Shown piece by piece: positions 1 to 9,332 of a stretch of 64,000 bases of DNA. The translations under genes were made by a program, and so were the position numbers. The notes beneath the pieces were generated by a model. The model was not told the DNA's origin. It was given only the letters and a program-made list of their open reading frames with translations, and did no database searches. Numbering within the stretch: the stretch's first letter is position 1; each line of letters begins with the position of its first letter. Source of the DNA: Paremcibacter congregatus (GTDB lineage: Bacteria > Pseudomonadota > Alphaproteobacteria > Sphingomonadales > Emcibacteraceae); the NCBI RefSeq assembly GCF_006385135.1, contig NZ_CP041025.1:2201501-2265500 (forward strand), in the 5' to 3' direction.

Positions 1-465
1 AAGCCATAATAGTTTTTTTGCTGCGGGATTAGAAAAATTAATTTTATTTTCTTCATTCAATGCAATGATAGCCACATCGATATGTTCAATGACCGTATGT
101 AGCAGATGTTGGCTTTCAACTGACTCCCACCGTTGCTGGTTCAAGCGAGCTGCTAGCCCATTAATAGAGACGATCAATTCACCCAATGCGCCATCACTCT
201 GATCGGAGCGAGCCCTTAAGCTATATTCGCCCTGTATCATGGCATCTAATAAATTACTTAAGCTTCTAAATTGATATGTCGATTTTTGATATATTCTATG
301 ATTGGTATAAATAACCAATATGCCGCCTATGAATGCCGTCAGCAGGATTAACCAAATAGAGATATCCGCATAAATCATCACCCACAACAAAAGCAACAAC
401 AGCGGAACTGATGCAATAAGTGATAATAGGGTCAATTGTGCTTCAAAGGGCCTTTTTTTTTGCAT
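1..465 (-). CDS. Sensor histidine kinase, N-terminal part (cut by window edge)
   Basis: The frame is open for 155 codons from an ATG at 465 to the window edge. The protein starts MQKKRPFEAQLTLL, followed by two hydrophobic segments (about residues 11-30 and 33-50), then a HAMP-like linker (QGEYSLRARSDQSDGALGEL, about 75-95) and the beginning of a PAS-like domain (LLHTVIEHIDVAIIALNEEN, about 120-140). The catalytic kinase domains lie outside the window. It follows the response regulator gene by about 55 bases on the same strand and is inferred to be its cognate kinase. NtrY-like kinases have this layout. The sensed signal cannot be inferred. Confidence 0.8.
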   Translation of the reverse strand, partial: MQKKRPFEAQLTLLSLIASVPLLLLLLWVMIYADISIWLILLTAFIGGILVIYTNHRIYQKSTYQFRSLSNLLDAMIQGEYSLRARSDQSDGALGELIVSINGLAARLNQQRWESVESQHLLHTVIEHIDVAIIALNEENKINFSNPAAKKLLWL

Positions 466-520
466 ACCGCTTCTGTGGGCTCATATGGCTCATTTCTTTA
501 TTATGGATGACAACAGATAA

Positions 521-1906
521 TTAATTTTTTGATTTTTGTAATTTACGATAAAAAGCACTTCTACTCAACCCTAATGATTTTGCAGCTTCTGATGCCTCAC
601 CTGCAAAATAAGTCAATCTCTTACCGATAATATCCTCTTCAATTTCACTAATTGTCCTGAGATCAGTCTTCACATCAGAAAAGGTATCTGTTTGCCCCCC
701 ATCAATTAATGTGATGAAATTTAATCCAAGATCTTGGACTTGGATGCTCGATTTTTGACATAAAATTTGCGCTCTTTCCATTACATGATTTAGCTCTCTT
801 ACGTTGCCCGGCCATGGGTAGGATTTAAGCGCTGATTCAGCGGAACTATCAATAGATAAGGTGGGTTTAGAATATTTTTGGGCGACTTTTTTTAAAAATG
901 AATTGGCTAATGGAATGATATCTTGGCTTCGGTGCCGCAAGGGCGGTATTTCAATTTCAATAGTATTAATGCGATATAATAAATCTTTACGAAACTTTCC
1001 CTCCTTAACGGCCGCGTTTAAATCTGAGTTGGTTGCTGTTATCAATCTAATATTAACGGTTTGGGTCTTACTTGAGCCGACCTTTTCAAACTGACTGTCT
1101 TCTAAGACGCGCAAGAGCTTTCCTTGCTGTGAATAGGGTGTATTGGCGATTTCATCAAGAAGTAACGTACCTTCATCCGCTAATTCAAAACGGCCAATTC
1201 TGGTCGATTTAGCATCGGTAAAAGAACCTTTCACATGTCCAAACATTTCGCTTTCAAAGAGCGATTCTGTGACTGCCCCCATATTGACAGATATTAGCTG
1301 CGCATTCCTTCTGCTTGACAAGTCATGGAGGTAGCGCGCAAACATGCTTTTCCCCGTCCCATTTTCGCCAGTGAATAAAACGCTCACATCACTATGTGCC
1401 ACTTGCTTTAAGGTTTCTAACACTGGTCTGATAGCTTCCGACCTGGCAATAATATCACCATTTGAACTCACTTCTTCTCGCAACAATTGATTTTGCCGGA
1501 ATAATTTTTGAGACTGTTTCTGACTATTTGCTAATTGAGTTTGGTTTTTGATAATGGCAAGAAGTCTATCATTTTCCCATGGTTTTTGGATGAAATCATT
1601 AGCACCATTTTTCATGATACTGACTGCCACTTCGATCGTGCCCCAACCCGTCATTACGACGATAGGAACCAATTCATCCATTTCCCGAATAGAGCTGATT
1701 AATTTTAATCCTTCATTGCCTGAAGTTGTATCCAGAGAATAATTTAAATCCATTAAAATTAATTCGAAATCCTCCCTCCGAAGAGCCTGCAAAGCTTGTT
1801 CAGGAGAATTAACAATTACAGGTGTATAGCCTTCTGATTTAAGCAACATGCTTAAAGCAGAGAGTACATCTGTATCATCATCAGCGATAAGAATATTTTG
1901 GTTCAT
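521..1906 (-). CDS. Sigma-54-dependent response regulator, NtrC type
   Basis: 461 aa with three domains. The receiver domain (about 4-120) has the acidic pocket at D9-D11, phosphoacceptor D53 and K108-type KPW. The AAA+ domain (about 155-390) has Walker A GENGTGKS and Walker B GTLLLDEIAN. The C-terminal Fis-type helix-turn-helix (about 425-460) contains AAKSLGLSRSAFYRKLQ. The sigma-54 contact loop reads GSFTDA instead of the textbook GAFTGA; related regulators also carry FTDA, so it should still be functional. The gene is followed by the partial kinase and preceded by the efflux genes. It is inferred to activate the sigma-54 promoter at 7364-7379 in front of the same operon. Confidence 0.93.
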   Translation of the reverse strand: MNQNILIADDDTDVLSALSMLLKSEGYTPVIVNSPEQALQALRREDFELILMDLNYSLDTTSGNEGLKLISSIREMDELVPIVVMTGWGTIEVAVSIMKNGANDFIQKPWENDRLLAIIKNQTQLANSQKQSQKLFRQNQLLREEVSSNGDIIARSEAIRPVLETLKQVAHSDVSVLFTGENGTGKSMFARYLHDLSSRRNAQLISVNMGAVTESLFESEMFGHVKGSFTDAKSTRIGRFELADEGTLLLDEIANTPYSQQGKLLRVLEDSQFEKVGSSKTQTVNIRLITATNSDLNAAVKEGKFRKDLLYRINTIEIEIPPLRHRSQDIIPLANSFLKKVAQKYSKPTLSIDSSAESALKSYPWPGNVRELNHVMERAQILCQKSSIQVQDLGLNFITLIDGGQTDTFSDVKTDLRTISEIEEDIIGKRLTYFAGEASEAAKSLGLSRSAFYRKLQKSKN

Positions 1907-2027
1907 TGTTTGACCATACCCATAAGAAGAAGAAACTTCAAATCAAGAAGCAAAGATGATATTTTGCCAAATTCATCATTTTATCATTTTCCAAACATCT
2001 TTAGGATCAATATTATGAATTAGGGTT

Positions 2028-2816
2028 CTAAATTCTTGGTATCCACATAGCCATGCTGGCTGCAAAAATTCCTATTCCCATCATGATTGTGAACAGGAAA
2101 ATGATTATTGAAACAAACCATTTTGCTATCGAGATACTACTGTCTTGCGCGCGAAAATACAGTTCTAGCACTGCTAGGGGTAAAAAAGTTTGCGCTAGTC
2201 CCAAGAAAGTTAGAAAGGGCCCTTGAAAGCTCTGCATGTCAAAACCAACTGGTCCTTTGTTTACTGCAAGCCAAAACATTAACCCAATACGGAAAAACCA
2301 AACACCCGCTACCACGAGAAACAATCGTATAGCCCAGCGACGATGTGCTTTAAAATTATAGGCACGAGCATAGCGATATGCCATTGCAGCACATACCATG
2401 ATTGCGATGGCATTAATGGTAATATTAATACGGTCCCCACCAAAGGGTACTTTCGTCCAAGTTAAATATAGGCCAGCTAAACTAATTATAAATGCTGTCG
2501 CAATATAAATGCGGCCATTCCAGCGATGAAAGGTTGGGGCATATGACCGCAATTGTGGAATGAGCTGCAATGGCCCGAAGAAATGCATGGTAAATGCAAG
2601 TGATAAATGTGTGGCTAATGCGAGATTATATATTGGGTCGCCATCCACATAACCATTAGGAAGAACTTTGTTCCATTTTTCAAAGTTGCCTCCAACCGCA
2701 GCACTACCGTAAAATGCTGCGATATATATAACGAAAATCCATTGCCCCAGAACAGCCACTAAGAACCAAAATGTGGCTGCAGCATTCAAGGTTTTATCAG
2801 CGTTAAAATTTATCAT
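2028..2816 (-). CDS. DUF2306 family multi-pass membrane protein
   Basis: 262 aa with about six or seven hydrophobic segments spread along the chain. The centre carries the DUF2306 signature: a His-rich stretch HFFGPLQLIPQLRSYAPTFH followed by RWNGRIY (about residues 80-110). The function of the family is unknown. The gene lies 24 bases downstream of the ABC permease and about 120 bases upstream of the regulator on the same strand, so it is probably co-transcribed with the efflux system. Conserved histidines next to membrane helices could bind metal or haem, but nothing here proves it. Confidence 0.75.
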   Translation of the reverse strand: MINFNADKTLNAAATFWFLVAVLGQWIFVIYIAAFYGSAAVGGNFEKWNKVLPNGYVDGDPIYNLALATHLSLAFTMHFFGPLQLIPQLRSYAPTFHRWNGRIYIATAFIISLAGLYLTWTKVPFGGDRINITINAIAIMVCAAMAYRYARAYNFKAHRRWAIRLFLVVAGVWFFRIGLMFWLAVNKGPVGFDMQSFQGPFLTFLGLAQTFLPLAVLELYFRAQDSSISIAKWFVSIIIFLFTIMMGIGIFAASMAMWIPRI

Positions 2817-2840
2817 GTATCTTTCTCCATGAGGATATTG

Positions 2841-5270
2841 CTATTCATAATGAAGCGCTTCGCCGGGTTCCATTCGCAATACACGCTTTGTCGGCAAATA
2901 GGTCGCAAGCATTACGACAAGTCCAATTATGGCCAGCATAATTATAGCCACGATAAATAAAATATGATTATCTGATCCGAACACTTGGGACAAGGCAAAG
3001 CCTATTCCGCACCCCGCAAATAGCCCCGGCACACCACCCCATAACAGTAGTATAAATCCTGTCTTTAAAAACTCCTTAGTGATGCGCTGTTCATTTGCCC
3101 CCAATGCACGTTTAACACCGATTTCCTGAATTCTTTGATTGACCGTATTTGACATTACACCATAAATACCACTGGCTGCCAAAACAGCTGCAGCAATTCC
3201 AAACAACAGAAATACTTTGCTTATAAATCGAATAGGCCCACTAAATCGTCCAATTTTATCTTCGTAATTTTCAATTCTAAACGCGGGCAATTCCGGGTCA
3301 ATTGATTGAAGCGTTTCACGTAATGTTCGAATTACTGCGGCTTGATTTGATTTCATTTGCATGGCGATTGTCATTTGAAGGCGCGGTTCTTGTGAGAACG
3401 GCCTATAGACAGTCGGAAATTTATCTTTTGCATTATCACCAGGGTTGCCTTGAAGAGTATTTTCTACAACACCCGCGATCGTTAACCAATCAGGCTCATC
3501 GCCGTCATGCTCCGCGATACGTATGCGTTTGCCGATCGCAGATACATTTGGAAAATGGCGCGAGGTAAAACTTTCCGTGACAATTGCGGATTTTTTTTCC
3601 AATCCATCATCGCCATTATTAAAGTAACGCCCTTCTTTTAATTCAATTCCAAGCTTTGCCAATGAACCTGGCGTTACGAGAATATAATTTGCCCTAGGGT
3701 ATCCTCTATCATTGTTATATTCCATGCCCTCGAAGGCTATCATAGGCGTAGGGGCTACCACACTGGGTAATGCAGTAGTAACGATAACATTACCAATAGT
3801 AGAACTATTCTCCAGGCGAGATTGCAATTTTTTAACAAATTGAACTTGGCTCAAGGGGGTTTCATAACTTGCTTCTGTTAAAAGAACTTCTGCTGTTAAT
3901 ATATTCTTAATATCAGCTCCATTGTCTTGATGGGTTTGGGTATAAGCTGCGATAATCATGACGCCGGCAGCAATCAAAACTGTCATTGACACAAAAATCT
4001 CACTGATCACCAGAAATCGATTAAGCCGGCCCGCTCTTTTTCCTAGAGCACCTCTTGTACCATCACGCAGCACGCTGTTAAAGTCAGCCCCAGAATTTTT
4101 CCAAGCCGGAAGTAATCCTGTAACAATAATGGTGCTAAGAACAAAAGAGATAAATAGTTTTATCGTGAAAGCATCAATACCAAATTTGAACCAAAATACT
4201 TGTTTACCAGCACTAAAAGCTGCTGTGATTTCTTCTGTAACTTCTAACCCCCAAGCCATAATAAATAACCCAATGAGCCCACCGACGCTGCAAATAATAA
4301 TGCTTTCCCAAAGCATTTGACTGATCAAACGTGAACGCGGCGCTCCTAATGCCATTCGTATTGCGGTCTCTTTGCCGCGCTCGACGGCCCGTGATAGCAA
4401 TAGATTACCGACATTGATTGACGCCAATATCAAAATCAAAATAGCGACTATCTGCATTGAATAAACAACGGCAATGCCATCCTCGGCTACTGTTAAGGGA
4501 ATAGGTGAAACATAAGCGCCTATTCCGTTATTGGTTTTAGGGTATTTTTCTGCAATCCGCTGCATAATAACGGCTAACTGAAGATTTATGTCTTTAATTG
4601 AAATGTCGCCGTTTAGATGCGCAAGGCCATACAAGTTTTCAGAATTTTCGCGTGTTGAACTTGCGACATCTTTTCGCAAAGGCAACCACATCTCAGCAAC
4701 ATTAGGAAAGAAGTAGCCTTCCGGCATAATACCTATTACACGATGGCTTTCACCATTAATTCGCATAGCTTGACCTACTGCCTTATCGTCACCACCAAAT
4801 TGATTTTGCCAGACATCATATCCTATGACGACAACATATTCTGCACCTTGCCTATTTTCTGCATCTGTAAATTCGCGTCCTAATATGGGTTTTGTGCGCG
4901 TCAACTGAAATATATTGGGTTCCGCAAGTATCGCATGATATCGCCTAGCGCCGTCTCTTGCTGAAACATTAACGCTTGCATTCTTATAGGCCCCAAATTC
5001 CACCATTCCCTTAAGGCTCATCCTAATCTCATGATAATCATGAAGATTTACTTGGCCTATATTTTTCACACCATTCTGTGATGAACTTATTTGTACCAGA
5101 GTATCGCCATTTTCAAAGGGCAAATCCTTGAAAAGCATGGTATTCATAAAAGAGAATAGATAAACACTTAGCCCAATACCTGAAGCCATTACCAGTGTGG
5201 TTAATATGGCAAAGCCAGGTCTTTTTAAGAGCACTCTTATGGCATATGTTAAATCATTTATAACTATCAT
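2841..5270 (-). CDS. MacB/FtsX-type ABC transporter permease (duplicated)
   Basis: 809 aa. An N-terminal membrane segment (about 17-45) is followed by a large periplasmic MacB core domain (about 50-260) and an FtsX block of three helices (about 275-395). A fourth helix (about 425-450) then leads to a second periplasmic domain and a second FtsX block at the C-terminus. It is thus a fused double permease rather than the usual 400-residue MacB half. The start overlaps the ATPase stop in ATGA, indicating translational coupling. With ATPase and adaptor it should form a tripartite efflux or envelope-stress machine; the substrate is unknown. Confidence 0.92.
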   Translation of the reverse strand: MIVINDLTYAIRVLLKRPGFAILTTLVMASGIGLSVYLFSFMNTMLFKDLPFENGDTLVQISSSQNGVKNIGQVNLHDYHEIRMSLKGMVEFGAYKNASVNVSARDGARRYHAILAEPNIFQLTRTKPILGREFTDAENRQGAEYVVVIGYDVWQNQFGGDDKAVGQAMRINGESHRVIGIMPEGYFFPNVAEMWLPLRKDVASSTRENSENLYGLAHLNGDISIKDINLQLAVIMQRIAEKYPKTNNGIGAYVSPIPLTVAEDGIAVVYSMQIVAILILILASINVGNLLLSRAVERGKETAIRMALGAPRSRLISQMLWESIIICSVGGLIGLFIMAWGLEVTEEITAAFSAGKQVFWFKFGIDAFTIKLFISFVLSTIIVTGLLPAWKNSGADFNSVLRDGTRGALGKRAGRLNRFLVISEIFVSMTVLIAAGVMIIAAYTQTHQDNGADIKNILTAEVLLTEASYETPLSQVQFVKKLQSRLENSSTIGNVIVTTALPSVVAPTPMIAFEGMEYNNDRGYPRANYILVTPGSLAKLGIELKEGRYFNNGDDGLEKKSAIVTESFTSRHFPNVSAIGKRIRIAEHDGDEPDWLTIAGVVENTLQGNPGDNAKDKFPTVYRPFSQEPRLQMTIAMQMKSNQAAVIRTLRETLQSIDPELPAFRIENYEDKIGRFSGPIRFISKVFLLFGIAAAVLAASGIYGVMSNTVNQRIQEIGVKRALGANEQRITKEFLKTGFILLLWGGVPGLFAGCGIGFALSQVFGSDNHILFIVAIIMLAIIGLVVMLATYLPTKRVLRMEPGEALHYE

Positions 5271-5989
5271 ATTTTTAACTCCGATGCCGATGACATCTTG
5301 ATAGTCTTTTTATCGGCTACAATGCGGCCATCTAATACATCAATGTTGCGGCCTGCCCTTAGCGCTGACCGGGGGTCATGAGTTACCATACAAATGGTTG
5401 CGCCTTCTGCATGTAGTTTATCCAACAACATCATAACGGCACTAGCATTTTTTGAATCAAGATTTCCTGTAGGCTCATCAGCAAGCAAAATAGATGGATT
5501 GCCTGCAATTGCGCGGGCAACGGCAACGCGTTGTTGCTGCCCCCCAGATAATTGTGATGGAAAATGTTTTGACCTATGCGCCATGTCAACTTTATCAAGT
5601 GCATCTTTAACCATCTGTTTGCGCTGATTTTTCTTGAGGTCAGGACGGTATGTCAATGGTAACTCAACATTTTCCTCTACATCTAAGTCGCTGATAAGGT
5701 TGAAAGACTGGAATATAAAACCAATTTCTTGGTTCCGAATTCTTGCCCGTTCCCTTTTAGAAATATCAGATACATCGCGATTGGATAATGTATATTGACC
5801 TTGCGTACTTGTATCTAACAAACCAAGTAATGATAGCAAACTTGATTTACCACATCCTGACGGCCCCGAAATTGAAAGATATTCACCTTTGTTTATGGTC
5901 AAGGTGATGTCGCTCAGGGCATGAGTTTCAACTTCTTCAGAATAAAATATTTTTTTAATATTCTCTAATTTAATTATGGCGTTGCTCAT
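5267..5989 (-). CDS. ABC transporter ATP-binding protein, MacB/LolD type
   Basis: 240 aa from ATG 5989. I reject the longer start at 6115 because it lies inside the adaptor gene, whereas ATG 5989 has a GAGAGG ribosome binding site eight bases upstream. Visible motifs are Walker A GPSGCGKSS, Q-loop FIFQSFNLI, signature LSGGQQQR, Walker B ILLADEPTGNLDS and the switch His in MVTHDP. This is the MacB/LolD/FtsE branch of ABC ATPases, which act on mechanotransmission permeases. It is the second gene of the efflux operon, 43 bases after the adaptor. Confidence 0.95.
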   Translation of the reverse strand: MSNAIIKLENIKKIFYSEEVETHALSDITLTINKGEYLSISGPSGCGKSSLLSLLGLLDTSTQGQYTLSNRDVSDISKRERARIRNQEIGFIFQSFNLISDLDVEENVELPLTYRPDLKKNQRKQMVKDALDKVDMAHRSKHFPSQLSGGQQQRVAVARAIAGNPSILLADEPTGNLDSKNASAVMMLLDKLHAEGATICMVTHDPRSALRAGRNIDVLDGRIVADKKTIKMSSASELKI

Positions 5990-6032
5990 GATATTTGCCT
6001 CTCTTCTGTAAATTGATTTTTTCTTAATAGCT

Positions 6033-7295
6033 TTAATTGATGCGGATTTTATTGTAACTTTCCATACGGGTAGGATCTGAAGTAATAATTTTATCACCAG
6101 CCTGTAAGCCGTCAATAATTTGGATTTGGTTCACGGAACCATAACCCGATGTCACCTCAACTCTTTGCGCAAATTGACCATCCTGGATTAACTTGTAAAA
6201 CGCAGATTTGCTTTTACTTTGTGCAAAAAGTGGCCGATCTACATATAAAGCATCCGTAATTTCAGTTATAATGATTTCACCATCAACGCTTAGGTCTGCA
6301 CGGGCATCATCAGGTAAATTTTCTGAAAAAATAACATCTATTTGAACGTTACCATTAATAACAGATGGATCAATTCTCGCCACCCGGCCTTCCATCTTAT
6401 TATTACGCGTATCTATAATGACCCGCTGTCCAACAGCGACATCACGTATTTGAATTTCTGGAACCTGTAGTTCTGCAATCAAAGAATCTTCTTGTGCAAG
6501 TTTCGCAATATTTGCGCCCATCTTAATACTTTGTCCAGCCTCTAAAGGCATCTCGAGTACAACGCTATCCATCGTAGCTTTGACGTGCAAATTGTCGACT
6601 TGTTGTTGAAAGCGCTCGAGAATTTTCTTAGTCTGGTTTAATCGTGCAGCACGTGCATTATTTTGCGCAAATAAATTTTCTTCCATTTTAACGCGCTGCT
6701 CTTGACTGATAAGCCAACGTTGCTTGAGTTGATCCGTTTCTAGGCGCGTTATCTCAAAGGTTATTTTAGATACAGCACCAGCAGATTGGTTATTAAAAAG
6801 CTCCCCTTGTGCGTTATAAGTAAGCAAGCTGCTTTCATAGTCCATCTTGGCGTTTAACACATTCGCTTTTTGCTCTAATAATGCTGATTCTTGAGCCGTT
6901 TTAGCCGCTTTTAACTCTGCCTCTCGCGCTTCTAATTCCCATTGAGCTTCGGCAAATTGCTGAATAAGCTGAGGATTGCTCAACTCTAAAATGAGGTCAC
7001 CTTTTTTTACGAAATTTCCAGCTTTTACTTCAAGCTTAACAACTTTTGCATCAACATTGGCTGAAAGCCATTCAATATTATCCGGAACCAACACGCCTGT
7101 ACCACGAACAGAGACTGTAAATTTTCCGCGCTTTACTTCGCTTAACACCACGGTATCTCTATCGATGCTGAAATCTGCCTGACCAAGAAACCAAAGATAC
7201 TTGGCAGTAAAAAACAACGATAAGGCTAGCAAAAACAATAATATATACCGTTTAATATTGGGTATTTTCTTTTTTGTTATGGCAATATCCATCAA
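6033..7295 (-). CDS. HlyD/MacA-like periplasmic adaptor subunit
   Basis: 420 aa. One N-terminal transmembrane segment (about 16-36) is followed by a biotinyl-lipoyl-like half motif (VKAGNFVKKGDLILEL, about 90-107). A long alpha-helical hairpin rich in A, E, Q and K (about 110-235) comes next, then the second lipoyl half and beta-barrel (about 240-350) and a C-terminal membrane-proximal domain. It is the bridging subunit linking the permease to an outer-membrane channel, which is not encoded here. It is the first gene of the operon and lies about 58 bases downstream of the predicted transcription start of the sigma-54 promoter. Confidence 0.92.
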   Translation of the reverse strand: MMDIAITKKKIPNIKRYILLFLLALSLFFTAKYLWFLGQADFSIDRDTVVLSEVKRGKFTVSVRGTGVLVPDNIEWLSANVDAKVVKLEVKAGNFVKKGDLILELSNPQLIQQFAEAQWELEAREAELKAAKTAQESALLEQKANVLNAKMDYESSLLTYNAQGELFNNQSAGAVSKITFEITRLETDQLKQRWLISQEQRVKMEENLFAQNNARAARLNQTKKILERFQQQVDNLHVKATMDSVVLEMPLEAGQSIKMGANIAKLAQEDSLIAELQVPEIQIRDVAVGQRVIIDTRNNKMEGRVARIDPSVINGNVQIDVIFSENLPDDARADLSVDGEIIITEITDALYVDRPLFAQSKSKSAFYKLIQDGQFAQRVEVTSGYGSVNQIQIIDGLQAGDKIITSDPTRMESYNKIRIN

Positions 7296-7363
7296 TACTC
7301 CAGAATAATTATCATCTTACGCAAATATAAATTAAGAGCTTTAAAGAGCCCTCCACATTCATA

Positions 7364-7379
7364 AGCAATTACTATGCCA
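7364..7379 (-). promoter_or_regulatory. Sigma-54 (-24/-12) promoter of the efflux operon
   Basis: The minus strand reads TGGCATAGTAATTGCT, which matches the consensus TGGCAC-N5-TTGCW at all but one position. The invariant GG (7378-7377) and GC (7366-7365) are separated by exactly 10 bases. The predicted start of transcription is near 7353, leaving a leader of about 58 bases before the adaptor ATG at 7295. The operon ends with a sigma-54 activator, which agrees with the site. Confidence 0.85.
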
Positions 7380-7439
7380 AAATTTAAATCGTTGATATTT
7401 AAAGAAAATAATAATATTTTTACCCGGCGGTTCCTATAT

Positions 7440-7476
7440 TGGGAAAGAAACCATACTAACAATCCCATTATCGGGA
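7440..7476. promoter_or_regulatory. Candidate enhancer half-sites for the sigma-54 activator
   Basis: Three GGGA-type half sites occur here: TGGGA at 7440-7444, TCCC at 7463-7466 and GGGA at 7473-7476. The last two form a perfect TCCC-N6-GGGA dyad centred about 115 bases upstream of the predicted start of transcription, a normal distance for NtrC-type enhancers. A second dyad, TTTAAAT-N7-ATTTAAA at 7383-7403, lies directly upstream of the -24 element and may be an architectural site. Assignment to this regulator is inference. Confidence 0.35.
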
Positions 7477-7633
7477 CTACTAATTCGTAATGTATAAAAA
7501 TATGAGGTACGTGATTATACTATATTCGGCCATATCACTGAGATTAAAACTTTGAAGGTAATTTATGCGTTATGGGTTACAGCCGATGTAAAGCAAGAGT
7601 AAGGGCCGAGTTAAACTATGGGTGTTTGGGCCA

Positions 7634-8398
7634 TTATTTGGCGCGTACCCGCGTATAATTCCCACCCTTACAAAGAGTTCTAAGCGGATTCTGTATTTGG
7701 CCACTGGCAATAATTGTATCCACACCGACTAAGGCCATAGCCTTGGCAGCTTTCAGCTTTGTCAGCATACCGCCAGTCCCTATGCCTGATGCCGCATTCC
7801 CGCCGAATTTTATGATCGCTTCATCAATATCATTGATTTCAGGGATCAAGGCTGCATCAGGATTAGTCGCTGGGTTATCAGAATAAACACCGTCCACATC
7901 GGATAACAATATTAGCATGTCGCAATTTAAATCGCCTGCGACCAATGCTGCTAATCCATCATTATCATATTCCCCCATAACTGGAATATTTTCATTTATG
8001 TAAGGCACCATGCCATACTCAAACATATGTAAAATTGTGTTTTTGACCGTCACGCTAGATACCTGATCTGGAACCAAAAGCAACTGACCAATCGCGGCTT
8101 CTTTCTTTTGAAAGGCCTCTGCCCAGCCCGCTGCTATGCCAATCTGTCCGCATGCCCCAGAAACTTGTTGATTATCCATACATTCTTTTGGCGTATTAAC
8201 AAGAGACATACAGATGCGCCCCCAAGCTAGCGCACCCGAGCTCATCAAAATAACCTCTTTGTTACATTCTCGGGACAACCATAAAATATCATCCGCAATA
8301 GAATGCATACGTTCTAAAAATAGGCCATTTGTGTCCGTATCCACGAGGGAAGAAGACCCGATTTTAACTAATACCCGCGTCATATTATCTAAATACAT
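7634..8398 (-). CDS. Glutamate 5-kinase-like amino acid kinase without PUA domain
   Basis: 254 aa with only the amino-acid-kinase fold. The N-terminal phosphate loop is VLVKIGSSSL, the central motif is LMSSGALAWG, the substrate loop is NENIPV, the nucleotide part is LLSDVDGVYSDNP, and GTGGMLTKLKAAKAMA sits near the end. These are glutamate 5-kinase signatures (first step of proline synthesis, glutamyl phosphate formation). The usual C-terminal PUA domain of about 100 residues is absent, and no proA lies nearby. ATG 8398 has AAGGA six bases upstream. The actual substrate could be another carboxylic or amino acid. Confidence 0.8.
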   Translation of the reverse strand: MYLDNMTRVLVKIGSSSLVDTDTNGLFLERMHSIADDILWLSRECNKEVILMSSGALAWGRICMSLVNTPKECMDNQQVSGACGQIGIAAGWAEAFQKKEAAIGQLLLVPDQVSSVTVKNTILHMFEYGMVPYINENIPVMGEYDNDGLAALVAGDLNCDMLILLSDVDGVYSDNPATNPDAALIPEINDIDEAIIKFGGNAASGIGTGGMLTKLKAAKAMALVGVDTIIASGQIQNPLRTLCKGGNYTRVRAK

Positions 8399-8423
8399 GG
8401 CTTTCCTTCATGAAATAATGTGT

Positions 8424-8738
8424 TTATGTCATCTCTATCATCTGAGAAACGCGTATCTTTCCACCATTTTCTAAAAACGGGTCTGATTTCGCAATTTCAA
8501 TGGCAGCTTCAATACTTTCTGCTCTAACAACTGCAAATCCCTTCATCGCATTTGGATCATTATCAACTTCAACACTAGTCGATGTTACAATTTTCGAAAT
8601 CGGCAACGGTGTTCCTGGATTTACTATAATTTTGCCAAGACCTTCTACCCAGGTTTTCCATTTCCCCATCTGAGCCATAGCTTCCTCTTTTGAACTCGGC
8701 TGGTTTCCACCGTAATACGCAATCATAAAATTTTCCAT
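8424..8738 (-). CDS. YCII-related domain protein
   Basis: 104 aa with the ferredoxin-like YCII layout. There is an N-terminal strand MENFMIAYYGG, a helix MGKWKTWVEGLG, a strand after GTPLP, and the late motif GFAVVRAESIEAAIEIAKSD with PFLENGGKIRVSQM. In this subgroup (often filed with PhnB or DGPF proteins) the function is not known; some members assist sigma-70 ECF regulation. It lies 25 bases upstream of the kinase-like gene on the same strand, so the two may be co-transcribed. Confidence 0.8.
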   Translation of the reverse strand: MENFMIAYYGGNQPSSKEEAMAQMGKWKTWVEGLGKIIVNPGTPLPISKIVTSTSVEVDNDPNAMKGFAVVRAESIEAAIEIAKSDPFLENGGKIRVSQMIEMT

Positions 8739-8897
8739 ATTTTTTCCTTGTTATTATCTGTTAATGTTTTAAGAGCCGCAGGCCGCTTAGGGCCGGAAAA
8801 ATGAAAATCAAGTTAGGCTGACACATTACTACCTCTATTGATTTACAAAACTACATCAGGTCAAATCTCAAGCATGAAAAGAATGCCTGGACTAACC

Positions 8898-9296
8898 TTA
8901 TTTATAAACAAACCATTTTAATGAACGCTCCCCATTTGTGGAAAAAATAGTTACCCACTCATTTTCACGCAATTCAACCGACGGCGGCGTTGTTATTGGT
9001 TTTTGTCCTTTAATGGGATGAATTTGTCCAAAAACTTCTCCCCCCAAAATTGTCAAAAACGGCACATTTGTTACATGTTCTACAGGACCTCCAGCCCAAT
9101 AAATCCTTACGGGATACCCCAAACGTATCGCCTCTATCAAAGTTTCTTTCGATCCCTCTATCCCCAGGCCTGCTGTATCATGTTCATAGGCAATCTGCCA
9201 CTTCGCCGGCGCCATATCCTTTTGCCAAAATAATCCTCCAAACATTAATGAGACTAACAAAAATAACCAGAATATATATATCCCTGAATTTTTCAA
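8898..9296 (-). CDS. Hypothetical membrane-anchored or secreted protein
   Basis: 132 aa. The first 24 residues form one hydrophobic segment (IYIFWLFLLVSLMFGGLFW) that could be a signal peptide or anchor. The remaining domain of about 105 residues contains GSKETLIEAIRLGYPVRIYW and a conserved-looking centre VTNVPFLTILGGEVFGQI. I do not recognise the family. It has typical coding composition and a neighbour in the same direction (the alpha/beta hydrolase ends 37 bases upstream), so I take it as real. Confidence 0.65.
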   Translation of the reverse strand: MKNSGIYIFWLFLLVSLMFGGLFWQKDMAPAKWQIAYEHDTAGLGIEGSKETLIEAIRLGYPVRIYWAGGPVEHVTNVPFLTILGGEVFGQIHPIKGQKPITTPPSVELRENEWVTIFSTNGERSLKWFVYK

Positions 9297-9332
9297 AATA
9301 TTCGCTCCTTATTGATCATTAAATACGATAAA

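Noticed and set aside
5990-6115. Upstream extension of the ABC ATPase
   Set aside because: It overlaps the adaptor gene, while ATG 5989 has a good ribosome binding site.
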